Assembly (NCBI RefSeq): GCF_003434305.1
Contig: NZ_QKKX01000056.1
Coordinates: 18,960-82,959, forward strand
Direction of reading: 5' to 3'
Length of the DNA: 64,000 bases
DNA from: Micromonospora sp. MW-13
GTDB lineage: Bacteria; Actinomycetota; Actinomycetes; Mycobacteriales; Micromonosporaceae
The translations under genes were made by a program, and so were the position numbers. Within the stretch, counting starts at the first letter, position 1, and the number at the start of each line of letters is the position of its first letter. The notes beneath the pieces were generated by a model. It was given only the letters and a program-made list of their open reading frames with translations, ran no database searches and was not told the DNA's origin. Positions 26,348 to 34,910 of the stretch are shown piece by piece.

Positions 26348-28096
26348 TCAGGCGATGGTGCAGATGGCGGCGCCGGCGGTGATGACCGCGCCGACCTCGG
26401 CGGAGAGGCCGCTGACCGTGCCGGCCTTGTGCGCGTGCAGCGGCTGCTCCATCTTCATCGCCTCCAGGACGACGACCAGGTCCCCCTCGGCGACGGCGTC
26501 CCCGTCCGCGACGGCGATCTTCACGAGGGTGCCCTGCATCGGGGAGGTGAGTGCGTCCCCGCTGACCGCCGCGCTGGCGCCGGCCCCGCCGGCCCGGCGG
26601 GCCGGCTTCCGTGCGGCGGGCGCGGCGGCCGTACCCGCGCCGAGGCCGGCGGGCAGGCTCACCTCCAGCCGCTTGCCGCCCACCTCGACCACGACGGTCT
26701 CCCGCCCGGCCGGGCCCTCGGTGGGGCCGGCGGCGGCGGTGAACGGCGGGACGGTGTTGTCGAACTCGGTCTCGATCCAGCGGGTGTGCACGATGAAGGG
26801 CTCGGCGGCGAACGCCTCGTCGCGCACCACGAGCCGGTGGAACGGCAGGGCGGTGGCCATCCCCTCGACGACCATCTCGTCCAGCACCCGCCGGGCCCGC
26901 TCCAGGGCCTCGGTGCGGGTCTCGCCGGTGACGATCACCTTGGCCAGCAGCGAGTCGAAGTTGCCGCCGATCACGTCGCCGGCCGAGATGCCGGTGTCCA
27001 CCCGCACGCCCGGGCCGGTCGGCAGCCGCAGCGCGGTGACCGTGCCGGGGGCGGGCAGGAAGTTGCGGCCCGGGTCCTCGCCGTTGATCCGGAACTCGAA
27101 GGAGTGCCCGCGCGGGGTCGGGTCCCCGGCCAGCCGCAGCTTCTCGCCGTCGGCGATCCGGAACTGCTCGCGGACCAGGTCGATGCCGGCGGTCTCCTCG
27201 GTGACCGGGTGCTCGACCTGGAGCCGGGTGTTGACCTCCAGGAAGGAGATGGTGCCGTCCGCGCCGACCAGGTACTCCACGGTCCCGGCGCCGTGGTAGC
27301 CGGCCTCCCGGCAGATCGCCTTGGCGCTGTCGTGGATCTGGGCGCGCTGGGCGTCGGTGAGGAACGGCGCGGGGGCCTCCTCGACCAGCTTCTGGTGCCG
27401 GCGCTGGAGCGAGCAGTCGCGGGTGCCGACGACGATCACGTTGCCGTGCTGGTCGGCGAGAACCTGCGCCTCGACGTGCCGGGGCCGGTCCAGGTACCGC
27501 TCGACGAAGCACTCGCCCCGGCCGAACGCGGCGACCGCCTCCCGGGTGGCCGACTCGAACAGGTGGGGGATCTCCTCCATCGTGCGGGCCACCTTGAGGC
27601 CACGCCCGCCGCCGCCGAAGGCGGCCTTGATGGCCACCGGCAGTCCGTGGTCGACGGCGAAGGCGACGACCTCGTCCGGGCCGCCGACCGGGTCGGGGGT
27701 GCCGGGGACCAGCGGCGCGCCGGCCCGCTGGGCGATGTGCCGGGCGGTGACCTTGTCGCCGAGGTCGCGGATCGCCTGCGGGGACGGCCCGATCCAGGTC
27801 AGCCCCGCGTCGATGACGGCCTGTGCGAAGTCGGCGTTCTCGGCGAGGAAGCCGTACCCGGGGTGTACCGCGTCGGCGTCGGCCTTCGCGGCGACGCCGA
27901 TCAGCTTGTCGATCCGCAGGTAGGTCTCGGCGGCGGTGTCGCCGCCCAGGGCGTACGCCTCGTCGGCCAGGGTGGCGTGCAGGGCGTCCCGGTCGGAGTC
28001 CGCGTAGACGGCGACGCTGCCCAGGCCGGCGTCGCGGCAGGCGCGGATGACGCGGACGGCGATCTCGCCGCGGTTGGCGATGAGTACCTTGCGCAC
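26348..28096 (-). CDS. accA3: Acyl-CoA carboxylase alpha subunit (biotin carboxylase plus BCCP, AccA3-type)
   Basis: 582-residue fused biotin carboxylase (about 1-450) and biotin carboxyl carrier domain (about 510-582). The ATP-grasp signatures GGGGRGLKV and EVNTRLQVEHPVTE are intact, and the biotin attachment site EAMKMEQP places the biotinyl Lys near 548. It supplies carboxybiotin to the AccB/AccE carboxyltransferase (genes at 43067 and 36844) for malonyl- or methylmalonyl-CoA synthesis. The GTG at 28096 has a GGGGAGGAG ribosome-binding site; TAAACT in the upstream region could be the -10. Confidence 0.95.
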   Translation of the reverse strand: MRKVLIANRGEIAVRVIRACRDAGLGSVAVYADSDRDALHATLADEAYALGGDTAAETYLRIDKLIGVAAKADADAVHPGYGFLAENADFAQAVIDAGLTWIGPSPQAIRDLGDKVTARHIAQRAGAPLVPGTPDPVGGPDEVVAFAVDHGLPVAIKAAFGGGGRGLKVARTMEEIPHLFESATREAVAAFGRGECFVERYLDRPRHVEAQVLADQHGNVIVVGTRDCSLQRRHQKLVEEAPAPFLTDAQRAQIHDSAKAICREAGYHGAGTVEYLVGADGTISFLEVNTRLQVEHPVTEETAGIDLVREQFRIADGEKLRLAGDPTPRGHSFEFRINGEDPGRNFLPAPGTVTALRLPTGPGVRVDTGISAGDVIGGNFDSLLAKVIVTGETRTEALERARRVLDEMVVEGMATALPFHRLVVRDEAFAAEPFIVHTRWIETEFDNTVPPFTAAAGPTEGPAGRETVVVEVGGKRLEVSLPAGLGAGTAAAPAARKPARRAGGAGASAAVSGDALTSPMQGTLVKIAVADGDAVAEGDLVVVLEAMKMEQPLHAHKAGTVSGLSAEVGAVITAGAAICTIA

Positions 28097-28197
28097 CTTG
28101 GTGCTCCTCCCCGGAGGTTACTGAGCGGGAGTTTATCGGCCGTCGCCGTCGCCCTAACGATCGATCAGTGTGGCATGCGGCACTGCCCGCACGCCGA

Positions 28198-28215
28198 TAG
28201 TCAAACTTGTCTAAT
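28198..28215. promoter_or_regulatory. Candidate PadR operator 1 (padR promoter)
   Basis: TAGTCAAACTTGTCTAAT, overlapping the padR -10 (TAATAC, 28212-28217). Its reverse-orientation twin at 28894-28911 matches at 15 of 18 positions. Confidence 0.6.
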
Positions 28216-28226
28216 ACCCTTCTCCG

Positions 28227-28898
28227 GTGTCTGCCACGCGCATGATGATCCTCGGGCTGGTCAAGTGGATGCAGCCGGTGCACGGCTACGACGTCCGTCG
28301 TGAGCTGCTCAGCTGGGGCGCCGACAAGTGGGCCAACGTGCAGCCCGGCTCGATCTACCACGCGCTGCGCAAGCTGGCCCAGGAGGGGCAGCTCCGCGAG
28401 GTGGCGACCGAACAGGTCGGGGCCCGGCCGGCCCGGACGACGTACGAGATCACCCCGAAGGGGCTCGACGAGTTCGAGACCCTGCTGCGCGACCTGTGGT
28501 GGGGAAACCAGCAGGCCGCCGACCCGTTCGTCGCCGCGTTCGCGTTCCTGCCGGCGCTGCCCCGCCCGGAGGCGGTGGCCGCGCTGCGCAGCCGGGGGCA
28601 GGTGATCCGGGCCGGCGTGGAGAGCATGCGCGCCTCGATGGAGTCGTCCTGGATCCGGGACTCCAAGCCGGTCGGGGTCACCTGGATGTACGAGTTGTGG
28701 ATAGCCCGGGGAGAGGCGGAGGCGGACTGGTGCGACCGCGTCGCCGACCGGATCGAGGCCGGCGTGCCGTACCTGCCGGAGAGCCTGGCCGGCCGCGACG
28801 GCTGGACCGCGGTGGAGCCGGCCCCGGAGGTGGAGCGCGAGCCAACCCCAACCCCGAACGCGGACACGGAGACGGAGGCGGAGACGGACGCGTATTAA
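28227..28898 (+). CDS. PadR family transcriptional regulator
   Basis: 223-residue winged-helix repressor, PadR N-terminal domain (MMILGLVKWMQPVHGYDVRR, then SIYHALRKLAQEGQLRE and the wing ARTTYEITPKG) and a C-terminal helical dimerisation region, ending in an acidic/Thr tail. It directly precedes a DrrAB-type ABC exporter, the usual partner of PadR proteins. The GTG at 28227 is nine bases after TAATAC. Matching operators overlap its own promoter and the exporter promoter. Confidence 0.9.
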   Translation: MSATRMMILGLVKWMQPVHGYDVRRELLSWGADKWANVQPGSIYHALRKLAQEGQLREVATEQVGARPARTTYEITPKGLDEFETLLRDLWWGNQQAADPFVAAFAFLPALPRPEAVAALRSRGQVIRAGVESMRASMESSWIRDSKPVGVTWMYELWIARGEAEADWCDRVADRIEAGVPYLPESLAGRDGWTAVEPAPEVEREPTPTPNADTETEAETDAY

Positions 28899-28934
28899 TC
28901 AAATTTGACTAGTGAAGCTATATCGCGTTAGCCT
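28894..28934 (+). promoter_or_regulatory. ABC operon promoter with PadR operator 2
   Basis: TTGACT (28905-28910) and TAGCCT (28929-28934) are separated by 18 bp, a good sigma-70 promoter for the ABC genes. The operator copy (28894-28911, centre TCAAATTTGA) covers the -35 and the padR stop codon. Confidence 0.65.
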
Positions 28935-29016
28935 CGGCGGGACGTCCGGGGTGACGCCCCGTGCCACCCCTGCGGAACGGCCGGTTCCGTCCGGCCACGG
29001 ACGACCAGGAGCGAAA

Positions 29017-29976
29017 ATGATCGAGACCAGAGGGCTGCGGAAGTCGTTCCGCTCCCGCGCCGGTCGGGACAAGAAGACCGTGGACGCCGTCCGCGGGGTC
29101 GACCTGAACGTCGCCGAGGGGGAGATCTTCGGCTTCCTCGGGCCGAACGGGGCCGGCAAGACCACCACGCTGCGGATGCTGGCCACCCTCATCGAACCCG
29201 ACGGCGGCGCGGCCACCATCGCCGGAGCCGACCTGCTCCGCCAGCCCGCCGAGGTGCGCCGCAGGATCGGCTACGTCGCCCAGGGCGGCAGCACCTGGGA
29301 CGACTCCACCGCCCGTGAGGAACTCGTCCTGCACGCCCGGATGTACGGCATCAGCAAGGCCGACGCGCATCGCCGCGCGGAGCGCGCCCTGGCGGCCTTC
29401 CAGCTCACCGACTACGCCGACCGCATGTGCAAGACCTACTCCGGCGGCCAGCGCCGGCGGGTCGACATCGCCCTCGGCATCATCCACGAGCCGCGGATCG
29501 TCTTCCTGGACGAGCCGACCACCGGCCTCGACCCGCAGAGCCGGGCCCACATGTGGGACGAGATCCGCCGGCTGCGCAGCGAGGGGATGACCGTCTTCAT
29601 CACCACGCACTACCTCGACGAAGCCGACGCGCTCTGCGACCGGATCGCGATCATGGACCACGGCGAGCTGGTCGCCGAGGGCACCCCCGCCGAGCTGAAG
29701 CGCGAGATCTCCGGCGAGGTGGTGGTCGTCGGGCTGGACGCCGCGGCCACCCCGCACGCCGCCCAACTGCTCGACTCCGAGCCGTACGTCAGCAAGCTGG
29801 AGACCGTCGACGGCGGCGGCGTGCGCCTCCACGTCGACGAGGGGGCGACCGCCATCCCGCAGATCCTGCGCCGCATCGACCACGCCGGCCTCGCGTTGAG
29901 CTCCATCGAGCTGCACCGGCCCAGCCTCGACGACGTCTTCCTCACCAAGACCGGCCGCTCGCTGCGCGAGTCCTGA
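29017..29976 (+). CDS. DrrA-type ABC transporter ATP-binding protein
   Basis: 319-residue ATPase of an antibiotic/lipid-type export system. Walker A GPNGAGKTTT, signature TYSGGQRRRVD, Walker B IVFLDEPTTGLDPQ and H-loop ITTHYLDEAD are all present, and the C-terminal DrrA-type extension ends in SLDDVFL. ATG 29017 follows CAGGAG at good spacing; the frame is open upstream but begins at the promoter. It is co-transcribed with the permease at 30001 and preceded by padR. Substrate unknown. Confidence 0.93.
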   Translation: MIETRGLRKSFRSRAGRDKKTVDAVRGVDLNVAEGEIFGFLGPNGAGKTTTLRMLATLIEPDGGAATIAGADLLRQPAEVRRRIGYVAQGGSTWDDSTAREELVLHARMYGISKADAHRRAERALAAFQLTDYADRMCKTYSGGQRRRVDIALGIIHEPRIVFLDEPTTGLDPQSRAHMWDEIRRLRSEGMTVFITTHYLDEADALCDRIAIMDHGELVAEGTPAELKREISGEVVVVGLDAAATPHAAQLLDSEPYVSKLETVDGGGVRLHVDEGATAIPQILRRIDHAGLALSSIELHRPSLDDVFLTKTGRSLRES

Positions 29977-30000
29977 CCCGCCCCCGACAGGAGAACCCCC

Positions 30001-30756
30001 GTGAAACTCGCCCGCGACACGTGGTTGATCTTCCAGCGCCAGATGCAACTGCTGCTGCGCAACCCGGTCTGGGTCGTCGTCGGCGTCTTCCAGCCGGTGA
30101 TGTACCTGCTCCTCTTCGCCCCGCTGCTCAAGCCGGCCCTGAACGCGCCGACCCAGGCCGAGGCGTACAAGATCTTCGTGCCCGGCGTGCTCGTGCTGCT
30201 GGCCATCTTCGGCGGCCTGTTCCAGGGCTTCGGCCTGATCGCCGAGCTGCGCGCCGGGCTCATCGAGCGGTCCCGGGTCACCCCGGTGAGCCGGCTCGCC
30301 CTGCTGCTCGGCCGCTCGCTGCGCGACGTGGTGTCGCTGCTCCTCCAGGCCGTCATCATCACCCTGCTCGCGCTCCTGTTCGACCTGCGGGTGTTCATCG
30401 GTGATCTGCTGCTGGCGTACCTGATGCTCGCCCTGATCGCGCTGATGACCTCGGCCGTCTCGTACGGCGTCGCGCTCAAGGTCAAGAGCGAGGACGCGCT
30501 CGCCCCGCTGATGAACACCGTCGCCCAGCCGGTGCTGCTGCTCTCCGGCATCCTGCTGCCGCTCACCTTCGCCCCCGGTTGGTTGCAGGGCATCGCCGAG
30601 TGGAACCCCTTCTCCTGGGCGGTCGACGGCACCCGCGCGCTGTTCGCCGGGGACCTCGGCAACGACAAGGTCTGGCAGGGGCTGGCCATCATCGCCGTGC
30701 TGGCCGCCGCCGGCGTCGTCTGGGCCGCCCGGCAGTTCGCCCGCAGCGTGCGGTGA
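30001..30756 (+). CDS. DrrB-type ABC-2 permease
   Basis: 251-residue integral membrane permease of the ABC-2 family with six predicted helices; NPVWVVVGVFQPVMYLLLF near the N-terminus and NTVAQPVLLLSGILLPL near 175-195 are typical. GTG start after GACAGGAGAA, 24 bases from the ATPase stop, forming one exporter with it. Confidence 0.92.
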   Translation: MKLARDTWLIFQRQMQLLLRNPVWVVVGVFQPVMYLLLFAPLLKPALNAPTQAEAYKIFVPGVLVLLAIFGGLFQGFGLIAELRAGLIERSRVTPVSRLALLLGRSLRDVVSLLLQAVIITLLALLFDLRVFIGDLLLAYLMLALIALMTSAVSYGVALKVKSEDALAPLMNTVAQPVLLLSGILLPLTFAPGWLQGIAEWNPFSWAVDGTRALFAGDLGNDKVWQGLAIIAVLAAAGVVWAARQFARSVR

Positions 30757-30768
30757 GCGCGCGGGCGT

Positions 30769-30794
30769 CCCCCGGCACGGGTCAGGGCCGGGGG
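30769..30794 (+). terminator. Hairpin after ABC operon
   Basis: Perfect 8-bp arms CCCCCGGC (30769-30776) and GCCGGGGG (30787-30794), 13 bases after the permease stop. Confidence 0.55.
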
Positions 30795-30865
30795 TCTCGC
30801 CCCGCGCCGAGAGTTGCCTCTCACCGCGGGCGGGGCACCGGTCCGGCGCGCGTAGCGTAAGGGCC

Positions 30866-32152
30866 GTGCCCCGCCTCACCCATGACCGAACCACCTGGCT
30901 GGCCTACGCACAACTGGCGTTGTGGGGCTTCTTCCTCTACGGCTTCGGCCCCGTCGTCCCGCTGCTGCGCGACGAGCAGGGCACCACCGCGGCCGTCGCC
31001 GGCCTGCACAGCACCGCGATCGCAGTCGGCGCGCTCCTCGGCGGGGCGCTGTTCGCCCCCGTCGCCCGCCGGATCGGCCGGGGCCGGGCGGCCTGGCTCG
31101 GCCTCGCCGGGGTGGCCGTCGGCGTCGCCGGGTTCGGCACCCTCCGGCCCCTGCCCGCGACCCTCGCCGCCGTCGTGGTGATCGCCACCTTCGGCATGAT
31201 GGTGATCAGCGGGGTCAACGTCGTGCTCACCGCCCACCACGGCCCCGCCGCGCCGGCCGCCCTCACCGAGGCCAACGCCGCCTGCGCCGGCATGGGCATC
31301 CTGGCCCCGCTGGTCATCGGGGCGACCGTCGACGCGGGGCTCGGCTGGCGGCCGGTGCTGGCCGTCGAGGTCGGCCTGATCGCGCTGCTCGCCCTCGCCG
31401 CCCTGGCCTTCCGGGTACGTCTGCCCGCCACGCCGCCGGCTCACCCGGTTCCCGCCGCCGCGTCGCACGTCGGCGAACCGGCGGTCAGTCCGGCCCGGGC
31501 GGGGCGCGCGAACGGTGGCCGGCTGCCCCGGTCGTACTGGATCGCCTGGGTCCTGATGGCGGTGACCGGCTCGATCGAGGTCTGCCTCTCGCTCTGGACC
31601 GCCGACGTGCTCCGCTCGCACGCGGGGCTGGGCGCCGGGGCGGCCTCGGCGGCCGTCGCCGCGATCGTCGGCGGGATGTTCCTCGGCCGGCTGGCCGGCG
31701 GCCGGGCCGCGCTGCGCTACCGGCCCGTGCCGCTGCTGCTGGCCGCGCTGGCCGTCTCGCTGACCGGGTTCGCCGTGTTCTGGGTCGCCCCGGTCGGCTG
31801 GCTGGCGGTGACCGGGCTCGCCGTGCTCGGCCTCGGCAACGCGCTGCACTACCCGCTGGCCATCTCGATCGCCCTGGCCGTCGCCGGGCCGGCCGCCGAC
31901 AAGGCGGCCGGCTGGTCGTCGTACTCGATGGGGGTGGGCTTCGGGATCGCGCCGGTGGCGCTCGGCTGGGTGGCCGACGGTGCGGGACCGCACCTGGCCT
32001 TCCTGCTGCTGCCCGGGTTCATCGCGACGGCCGCGCTGCTCACCCTGCGGCTCGGCCGCGCGCTGCACCCGCATGATCTTGACCGACCCGACGTACGGCA
32101 TGCCGCGGTTTCCCCGCCGGCCGAGGCCGCGACATCCCGCACCTCGATCTGA
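30866..32152 (+). CDS. MFS transporter
   Basis: 428-residue major facilitator with 12 hydrophobic segments split by a hydrophilic central loop (about 190-220). ARRIGRGRAAWLGLAG corresponds to the cytoplasmic loop 2-3 motif. No substrate can be assigned; it resembles the CynX/NimT-like and fucose-permease-like actinobacterial MFS proteins. GTG at 30866 is seven bases after TAGCGT (30853-30858): leaderless. The last 28 residues are a polar tail beyond the final helix. Confidence 0.87.
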   Translation: MPRLTHDRTTWLAYAQLALWGFFLYGFGPVVPLLRDEQGTTAAVAGLHSTAIAVGALLGGALFAPVARRIGRGRAAWLGLAGVAVGVAGFGTLRPLPATLAAVVVIATFGMMVISGVNVVLTAHHGPAAPAALTEANAACAGMGILAPLVIGATVDAGLGWRPVLAVEVGLIALLALAALAFRVRLPATPPAHPVPAAASHVGEPAVSPARAGRANGGRLPRSYWIAWVLMAVTGSIEVCLSLWTADVLRSHAGLGAGAASAAVAAIVGGMFLGRLAGGRAALRYRPVPLLLAALAVSLTGFAVFWVAPVGWLAVTGLAVLGLGNALHYPLAISIALAVAGPAADKAAGWSSYSMGVGFGIAPVALGWVADGAGPHLAFLLLPGFIATAALLTLRLGRALHPHDLDRPDVRHAAVSPPAEAATSRTSI

Positions 32153-32174
32153 TCAAGGACGGTCCGGAGGCCGG

Positions 32175-32825
32175 TCAGCGCACCCGGGCGAGCGTCAGCC
32201 CGTCGGCGATCGGCAGCAGCACCGTCTCCACCCGCACGTCGGCCATGACCTCGTCGTTGAACGCGGCGATCGCCCGGTCGTCGGCGTTCTGCGGGGCGAG
32301 CACCCGGCCCCCGCGCAGCGTGTTGTCCACCGCGACGATGCCACCCGGGCGCATCCGCGGCACCAGCTCCGCCCAGTAGACCGGATACCCCGCCTTGTCC
32401 GCGTCGATGAACGCGAAGTCCAGGTGCCGGTCGTGCGGCAGCTCGCGCAGCGTCTCCCCGGCCGGGCCGATGCGCAGCTCGATCCGGTCGGCCACACCGG
32501 CCCGCGCCCAGTACCGCCGGGCGATGCCCGTGTACTCCTCGGAGATGTCGAAGCAGGTCAGCCGCCCGTCCTCGGCCAGCCCACGGGCGATCGCCAGGGA
32601 CGACAGCCCGGTGAAGGTGCCCACCTCCACCGCCCGCCGCGCCCCGAGCAGCCGGGTCAGGAAGGTCAGGAAGGCCGCCTGCTCCGGCGCCACCTGCATC
32701 CTCGCCTGCGCCGGCAGCGCGGCGAGGGTCTCCTCGACCAGATCGCCCATCACCTCGTCCGGGGCCGAGCCGTGCGCCACGACGTACGCGTGCAGTTCCG
32801 GGGTCAGCGGCAGCGACTTGCTCAT
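32175..32825 (-). CDS. Class I SAM-dependent O-methyltransferase (family 3)
   Basis: 216-residue soluble enzyme like plant caffeoyl-CoA OMT and mycobacterial Rv0187. SAM-binding motif VEVGTFTGLSSLAIARG, metal-binding FIDADKAGY and the second metal block VDNTLRGG are present, so it is probably a divalent-cation-dependent catechol-type O-methyltransferase; the acceptor is unknown. Its ATG lies nine bases from the maf stop, so the two are likely one transcript. Confidence 0.9.
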   Translation of the reverse strand: MSKSLPLTPELHAYVVAHGSAPDEVMGDLVEETLAALPAQARMQVAPEQAAFLTFLTRLLGARRAVEVGTFTGLSSLAIARGLAEDGRLTCFDISEEYTGIARRYWARAGVADRIELRIGPAGETLRELPHDRHLDFAFIDADKAGYPVYWAELVPRMRPGGIVAVDNTLRGGRVLAPQNADDRAIAAFNDEVMADVRVETVLLPIADGLTLARVR

Positions 32826-32834
32826 GGCTGGAAA

Positions 32835-33491
32835 CTAGCCGAGCGGCTCGACCGACTGGCCGCCGGGCGCGACCTTCGTCCACAGATCGACGATCTGGAG
32901 GTCCAGTTCGGCGAGGAGCGCGCGCAGCAGCGGCAGGGAGAGCCCGACCACCGTCCCCGGGTCGCCGTCGATCCCGTCCAGGAAGGCCCCGCCCAGGCCG
33001 TCGATGGTGAACGCCCCGGCCACGGCGAGCGGCTCGCCCGTCGCGACGTACGCGGCGATCTCGTCGTCGCTGACGTCGGCGAACCGGACGGTCGTCGAGG
33101 CGACCGCCTCGGCGCGTGACTCGTGGACCACGTCGACCAGGCAGTGCCCGGTGTGCAGCACCCCGCTGCGCCCCCGCATCCGCTCCCAGCGCCCGACGGC
33201 GTCCGCCGCGTCGGCCGGCTTCCCGAGGATCTCGCCGTCGAAGGCGAGCACCGAGTCGCAGCCCAGGACCAGGGTCCGTTCGTCGGGGGACGGCCGCAGC
33301 CGGCCGGCGACCGCCTGCGCCTTGAGCCGGGCCAGCTCCAGGCACAACTCCTCGGCGCTCTCACTGACCACCTGGGACTCGTCGACCCCACTCACCAGCA
33401 CGTCGGGCTCGATCCCGGCGGCGTGGAGCAGCTTTCGGCGGGCGGGGCTCGCCGAGGCGAGTACGAGACGGAGCGGCATCGAGTTCGGCAC
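32835..33491 (-). CDS. maf: Maf-like nucleoside triphosphate pyrophosphatase
   Basis: 218-residue house-cleaning pyrophosphatase (dTTP/UTP- or m7GTP-type). Hallmarks: LASASPARRKLLHAAG, GCDSVLAFDGEILGKPADA, and GAFTIDGLGGAFLDGIDGD. The GTG at 33491 (VPNSMPLRLV) is seven bases after TAGCGT and so fits a leaderless start; ATG 33479 is the alternative. Maf neighbours the acyl-CoA carboxylase genes in many actinobacteria, as it does here in expanded form. Confidence 0.9.
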   Translation of the reverse strand: MPNSMPLRLVLASASPARRKLLHAAGIEPDVLVSGVDESQVVSESAEELCLELARLKAQAVAGRLRPSPDERTLVLGCDSVLAFDGEILGKPADAADAVGRWERMRGRSGVLHTGHCLVDVVHESRAEAVASTTVRFADVSDDEIAAYVATGEPLAVAGAFTIDGLGGAFLDGIDGDPGTVVGLSLPLLRALLAELDLQIVDLWTKVAPGGQSVEPLG

Positions 33492-33557
33492 GGAGCCGAC
33501 GCTACCGGCTACCCCCGCTCCCACACGTCACGGCACCTGCCTCTTCTACCCGGGGGC

Positions 33558-33627
33558 CGCCTCTGCCAGCTCTGGCGGCCTCCGCCTGCTCTGACGTCGC
33601 CTCTGCCTGCTCTGGCGCCGCCTCTGA
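33558..33627. repeat. Short degenerate tandem repeat upstream of maf
   Basis: Four imperfect copies of a CGCCTCTGCCTGCTCTGG-like unit at 19-21-bp spacing in the non-coding interval between the mycosin stop and maf. No coding potential seen. Confidence 0.55.
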
Positions 33628-33639
33628 TCAACTCCGTAT

Positions 33640-33687
33640 CAATGACACCGGGTGTTCCAGCCCCCCGGATACCGCCACGTCATTGAC
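33640..33687 (-). terminator. Inverted repeat after mycosin gene
   Basis: TCAATGAC (33640-33647) and GTCATTGA (33680-33687) enclose a CCGGGTG...CCCCCCGG inner hairpin; a likely terminator of the type VII-associated operon. Confidence 0.5.
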
Positions 33688-33734
33688 ATCGAGTGGATCA
33701 AACGCGTCGGATGGCCGATCCGAGGCCGGCCACC

Positions 33735-34910
33735 TCACCGGCTGATCCGTGGCGGCGGGTCGTCCCCATGGCGCCGCCGTCGGGCGACCAGCGCCCAGGC
33801 ACCCCCGGCGGCCACGATCACGCCCAACGTGGCCCACCCTCGGGCCGTCGCCCCACCGTCGCCGTCATCGCCTGCCGGCTCCGCGACCGCCGTCGTGACC
33901 GGCCGGGACCCCGCTGGGGCCCCCGCCGTCGCTGACCCGAAACCCACCGGGGGCACGTCTGCCGTCAACGCCGCGACCAGGTCGAGGACGCCGTAGCCGT
34001 ACTCGTCGTCCCGGCCGGGCGGGCCCTTGTCGACGGCGGTGGCGGTGAGCCGGTGCGCGACCTCGGCGGCGGGGAGGTCGGGGTACTTGGACCGGACCAG
34101 GGCGGCAGCACCCGCAACGATCGCGGTGGCGTCTGAGGTGCCCGTGCCCTTGCGGTACTTGCCATCGATACTGGTGCTGTAGATATCGACGGCAGGTGCC
34201 ACGACGTCCACTTCCGGGCCAGATACAGAGACAGCCGCGTGTTTGCCTTGACGGTCAACTCCCCCTACAGCAATAACCCCTCTTTCGGATGCTGGGTAAC
34301 CAACTCCCGAATCCTCAGGCCGATTCCCCGCAGCTGCAACGACCACGATGTCTGAGGCAACGGCTGTTCCGATCGCGTTTGCTAGACGGCGGGTGGTCCC
34401 ACCGACGCTAGAGATGCTGATGACATCTGCCCCCCGCGAGATTGCGTACTCGATGCCTTGCGCTAAGGCATCCGGGTCACCGTCGCCATCCGGGGGTGAA
34501 TCGTAGATCGGCAAGATTTTCGATCGGGGGGCGATACCGAGTGCACCGATGGCATCGCCACGGCCGTGAGCGGCGACCAGCCCAGCCATGCCGGTGCCAT
34601 GGCTGTCCCTGTCGAGGCGTCCGTCACCGCTGCCGCCCGGGATGATGTCAACTCCTGAGAGCAAGTTTTTGCGCAGGTCAGGGTGAGGAGCTATGCCGGT
34701 ATCTGGTATGGCGACGATTGTTCCTTCGCCCTGACTGATGCTATGTGCCCTGCTGGCCTTCAGGAATCGTAGGTGCCACTGGTCGTTGCGTATCCGTCCT
34801 TCGCCCTCTGATTTGGCTAATGCGTGTTCAGGAATGGTTGCTAGCAGCGTCGAGGCGAGGAAAGCTAGTAAAGAAATGGCAGCACTAAGCGGGGGATATT
34901 TTGCGCTCAC
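33735..34910 (-). CDS. Mycosin-like S8 serine protease (type VII secretion-associated)
   Basis: 391-residue membrane-anchored subtilisin. A signal peptide (about 1-32) precedes the catalytic triad: Asp near 69 in AIPDTG, His near 103 in DSHGTGMAG and Ser near 258 in GTSDATAIVAG, where mycosins normally read GTSFAAP. A Pro/Ala-rich linker leads to a C-terminal transmembrane helix and RRRR tail, the MycP layout. It is third in an operon, and its GTG overlaps the upstream stop (GTGA). The 5' two-thirds is markedly AT-richer than the 3' third. Confidence 0.88.
   Translation of the reverse strand: MSAKYPPLSAAISLLAFLASTLLATIPEHALAKSEGEGRIRNDQWHLRFLKASRAHSISQGEGTIVAIPDTGIAPHPDLRKNLLSGVDIIPGGSGDGRLDRDSHGTGMAGLVAAHGRGDAIGALGIAPRSKILPIYDSPPDGDGDPDALAQGIEYAISRGADVISISSVGGTTRRLANAIGTAVASDIVVVAAAGNRPEDSGVGYPASERGVIAVGGVDRQGKHAAVSVSGPEVDVVAPAVDIYSTSIDGKYRKGTGTSDATAIVAGAAALVRSKYPDLPAAEVAHRLTATAVDKGPPGRDDEYGYGVLDLVAALTADVPPVGFGSATAGAPAGSRPVTTAVAEPAGDDGDGGATARGWATLGVIVAAGGAWALVARRRRHGDDPPPRISR

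Noticed and set aside
26043..28361. 772-codon frame overlapping accA3
   Set aside because: Shadow frame; accA3 in the adjacent frame is complete with biotin site.
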